From: an uncultured Collinsella sp.
Lineage (GTDB): Bacteria; Actinomycetota; Coriobacteriia; Coriobacteriales; Coriobacteriaceae
Length of the DNA: 22,740 nt
NCBI GenBank assembly: GCA_902464495.1
Contig: CABQJK010000029.1
Span: forward strand, 1-22,740
Direction: 5' to 3'
In this document: piece by piece, positions 20,423 through 22,740 of the stretch
How the letters are laid out: each line of letters opens with the position of its first letter
Position numbering within the stretch: position 1 is the first letter of the stretch
Position numbers and translations under genes: made by a program
The notes under the pieces: generated by a model
Seen by the model: only the letters and a program-made list of their open reading frames with translations
The model's database searches: none
Told to the model about the DNA's origin: nothing

Positions 20423-22426
20423 ATGGCTAAGTTTGACATCATCGCCGCCACCGGTTGCCCGACCGGCATCGCGCACACCTTCATGGCGAAGGAGGCGCTG
20501 GAGAAGGCAGCTGCCGAGCGAGGTCTGACCATTAAGGTCGAGACCCATGGCCAGGTCGGTGTCGAGAACGAGCTCACCAAGAGCGAGATCGCCGGTGCCA
20601 AGGCCGTCGTCGTCGCAGCCGATAAGGATGTCCAGGCTGAGCGTTTCGCCGGCAAGCCCATGGTTTCCGTCGGTGTTTCCAAGGCCCTGTCCGTTGAGGC
20701 CGCCGGTAAGCTGATTGACCGCGCGCTCGCCGCCAAGGGCGACAGCACGGTTGCAGTCGCTGCCGATGTCGAGGACGAGGCCGAGGAGAAGGAGTCCATC
20801 GGCCACGTCATCTACAAGCACCTTATGAACGGTGTCAGCCATATGCTGGTCTTCGTCGTTGCCGGTGGCGTCCTGACCGCCGTCTCGTTCCTGTGGGGCA
20901 TTACGTCCTTCGATTCGACGGCGTCTGACTACAACAGCTTTGCTGCGATGCTGAAGATCATCGGCGGCATCGCCATGAACCTCATGGTTCCGGTGCTTTC
21001 CGCCTACATCGCCGAATCCATCGGCAAGCGCCCGGCGCTCGTCCCCGGTTTTGTTGCCGGTATGATCGCCATCCAGGGCCTGCCTGTTAACGCCGAGACC
21101 GGCATGATCGACGCCGGTGGCGCCGGCGTGGGCTTCGGCTTCCTGGGCGGCATCGTCGGCGGCTTCCTCGCTGGCTATGTCATCCTGCTGCTCGAGAAGG
21201 TCTTTGCCGGTCTGCCCAAGAACCTGGACGGCCTCAAGGCCATCTTCCTGTACCCGCTGTTCTCGACGGCTATCGTCGGCCTGGTCATGCTCGGCATTTC
21301 CGGCCCCATGGCTGCCATCAACACCGCCATGATGGACTTCCTCAAGGGCCTGTCTGCCTCTGGCGCCGTTGTCCTGGGTCTTGCCATCGGCTGCATGTGC
21401 GCCTTTGACATGGGTGGCCCGGTCAACAAGGCTGCTTACGTCACCGGTACTGCTATGCTCACCGAGGCACTGGCTGCCGGCGTTGGCACCGATACCTACA
21501 ACTTCGGCACCAACTTCATGGCTGCCGTCTCTGCCGCTTGCATCGTTCCGCCGCTGATCACTACCTTCGCCGTCGTTGTCGGCAAGAAGTACTTCAGCCA
21601 GGAGGATCACGACGCCGGTATCGTCAACCTCATCCTTGGTTGCACCCACATCACCGAGGGCGCCATTCCGTTCATGACCAAGAACATCTGGCCCGTCATG
21701 CCCATCATGATGCTCGGTTCCTCCATCGCCTCGATCCTGACCATCATGTTCAACGTTCACGATCCGGCGCCCCACGGCGGCTTCCTGGTCCTGCCCGTTG
21801 TCGAGAACGGTCCGCTGTGGGTCCTCGCGATCCTCATCGGCGCTGTGGTCGGTGGCATTCTGTTCGTGGCCTTCAAGAAGTACGACTTCGAGAAGAATCA
21901 GAAGGCCGCTCCTGTAGCCAAGCCGGTTGAGGCTTCCAAGGCTGCTGCCGTTGAGGCCCCTAAGGCCGAGGCTGCCGACTTCGTGAAGGTTGAGAATGTC
22001 TTTGTCGCCGAGGACTTCGCTTCTCGTGACGAGGCTCTGAGCTTCGTTTCCAACCAGGCTGTCAAGGCCGGTATCGCCAGCGACGCCGACGCCGTGATGA
22101 ACGCCTTCCTGGCCCGCGAGGCCGAGGGTACCACGGGCATGATGGAGGGCTTCGCCATCCCGCATGCCAAGTCCGACGCCATTACCGAGGCCGCCGTCAT
22201 CGTCGTCAAGGACGAGTCCGGCGTGACCGGTTGGGACACCATGGACGGCGCTCCCGTCAACGTGGCCATCGCCCTGCTCATCCCGGGCGCTCAGGCTGGC
22301 ACCACGCACCTCAAGATCCTGTCCAAGGTCGCCGAGGCGCTCATGGACGAGGACTTCCGTGGCACCGTCAAGGGTTCCACCGACGCCGCCGAGATCGCCA
22401 AGACGATCAACGCCCGCCTGGTCTAA
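20423..22426 (+). CDS. PTS fructose/mannose-family transporter, EIIB-EIIC-EIIA fusion
   Basis: The 667-residue permease imports and phosphorylates a hexose, probably fructose or mannose. EIIB comes first (about 1-100) with the phospho-Cys C12 in AATGCPTGIAHTFMA. EIIC follows (about 125-480), with many helices and the family signature CMCAFDMGGPVNKAAY and CTHITEGAIPF. An Ala/Pro/Lys/Glu linker (about 493-516) leads to EIIA (to the end), with phospho-His H581 in GFAIPHAKSDAI. The B-C-A order is that of B. subtilis ManP rather than FruA (A-B-C). AAGGAGG at 5 bases marks the start. No pfkB or manA lies in the window, so the substrate is not fixed. Codon use is strongly biased, suggesting high expression. 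Confidence 0.9.
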   Translation: MAKFDIIAATGCPTGIAHTFMAKEALEKAAAERGLTIKVETHGQVGVENELTKSEIAGAKAVVVAADKDVQAERFAGKPMVSVGVSKALSVEAAGKLIDRALAAKGDSTVAVAADVEDEAEEKESIGHVIYKHLMNGVSHMLVFVVAGGVLTAVSFLWGITSFDSTASDYNSFAAMLKIIGGIAMNLMVPVLSAYIAESIGKRPALVPGFVAGMIAIQGLPVNAETGMIDAGGAGVGFGFLGGIVGGFLAGYVILLLEKVFAGLPKNLDGLKAIFLYPLFSTAIVGLVMLGISGPMAAINTAMMDFLKGLSASGAVVLGLAIGCMCAFDMGGPVNKAAYVTGTAMLTEALAAGVGTDTYNFGTNFMAAVSAACIVPPLITTFAVVVGKKYFSQEDHDAGIVNLILGCTHITEGAIPFMTKNIWPVMPIMMLGSSIASILTIMFNVHDPAPHGGFLVLPVVENGPLWVLAILIGAVVGGILFVAFKKYDFEKNQKAAPVAKPVEASKAAAVEAPKAEAADFVKVENVFVAEDFASRDEALSFVSNQAVKAGIASDADAVMNAFLAREAEGTTGMMEGFAIPHAKSDAITEAAVIVVKDESGVTGWDTMDGAPVNVAIALLIPGAQAGTTHLKILSKVAEALMDEDFRGTVKGSTDAAEIAKTINARLV

Positions 22427-22460
22427 TCCAACGGTTAGCGATTAACATCGCCCCCTGTAC

Positions 22461-22497
22461 AAAAGGCGAGGACTCCCTACGGGTCCTCGCCTTTTTT
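22461..22497 (+). terminator. rho-independent terminator after the PTS gene
   Basis: GGCGAGGAC (22465-22473) pairs perfectly with GTCCTCGCC (22483-22491). Four A before and six T after extend it, so it could act in both directions. Confidence 0.92.
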
Positions 22498-22740
22498 CAT
22501 ACCACCCGGCACTCAGGGACGTTCCTTTCCTGCCGGTACCCCGGGACACTCCTTAGTCCCCAACAGGGCATAAATAGCCCTCATCGACTGAATCACCCAC
22601 GCGAACAATAATTCAGCCAGAATTCCTTTTGCACGATATTTCTTGGACGGAAGCATGTTCCCGCAGCTCGCCTGCCGGGCGGGGCGGTTAAGTTTGTCGC
22701 GAGTTCCGCACGCAAAGGAAAGCACTTAATGTGCTTTCCG
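22498..22740. other. end region without a convincing gene; several inverted repeats
   Basis: After the PTS terminator no gene is clear. A minus-strand frame (GTG 22725 or ATG 22656, to 22513) encodes 70 or 47 residues, including AELLFAWVIQSMRAIYALLG, but has no ribosome-binding site or recognisable domain. Two similar 12-base units, GGGACGTTCCTT (22516) and GGGACACTCCTT (22543), and inverted repeats CCGGCA/TGCCGG (22506-22536) and GGGAC/GTCCC (22543-22560) are present. The pattern fits a non-coding or repeat-derived spacer. Confidence 0.4.
22717..22739. repeat. 9-bp perfect inverted repeat at the window edge
   Basis: GGAAAGCAC-TTAAT-GTGCTTTCC is a perfect 9-base stem with a 5-base loop. It may be a terminator or the end of an element continuing beyond the window; the following bases are not visible. 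Confidence 0.55.

Noticed and set aside
20321..22309. 662-codon minus-strand open frame opposite the PTS gene
   Set aside because: Same codon-bias shadow; its product is a Gly/Asp/His-rich sequence without domains.

Overview
The window reads like a chromosome segment of a GC-rich Coriobacteriia actinobacterium, most likely Collinsella or a close relative. This is inferred from gene content, gene order and C/G-ending codon use; no 16S or marker search was possible. Nearly all of it is dense, co-directional housekeeping DNA on the + strand. Two transcription units on the - strand are supported: a short membrane-protein locus at 5602-5841 and an RpiR-type regulator at 19293-20150. I see no tRNA, rRNA, CRISPR array, IS element or prophage.

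Layout. (1) 1-2358: 3' part of a dGTPase-like HD phosphohydrolase, then rarA. (2) 2433-5595: four overlapping or abutting genes: a DUF948 membrane protein, a degenerate RsbW-like GHKL protein, a SigB/F/G-family sigma factor and an AI-2E-family exporter. This looks like a stress-sigma operon. (3) 5596-6035: an AT-richer gap with an antisense small membrane-protein locus interrupted by an in-frame stop, a strong terminator and the alaS promoter. (4) 6036-12712: alaS-ruvX-mltG-yqeG-aroK-aroB-like, tightly packed. (5) 12713-13975: a structured leader and an M24 (Xaa-Pro type) peptidase gene, closed by a terminator. (6) 14136-19233: efp-asp23-nusB-xseB-tlyA-nadK-recN, apparently one operon for translation, envelope stress and DNA repair. 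(7) 19293-22497: rpiR divergent from a fructose/mannose-family PTS permease with domain order IIB-IIC-IIA, ended by a terminator. (8) 22498-22740: no convincing gene, but several inverted repeats.

Blocks 4-6 keep the actinobacterial order alaS-ruvX-mltG-(aro)-aroK-aroB-pepQ-efp-nusB, but aroE, aroC and aroQ are absent. The protein in the aroB slot has the right fold-level sequence pattern yet lacks the NAD glycine motif and all three zinc ligands of 3-dehydroquinate synthase, while aroK next to it looks intact. This is the most unusual finding. The second is the GHKL anti-sigma-like protein beside the sigma factor, which has lost its ATP-binding residues. Others are the split small membrane protein antisense to the sigma operon's read-through, a nested hairpin at the 5' end of the peptidase transcript, a heptad-repeat tail on MltG, and xseB without xseA.
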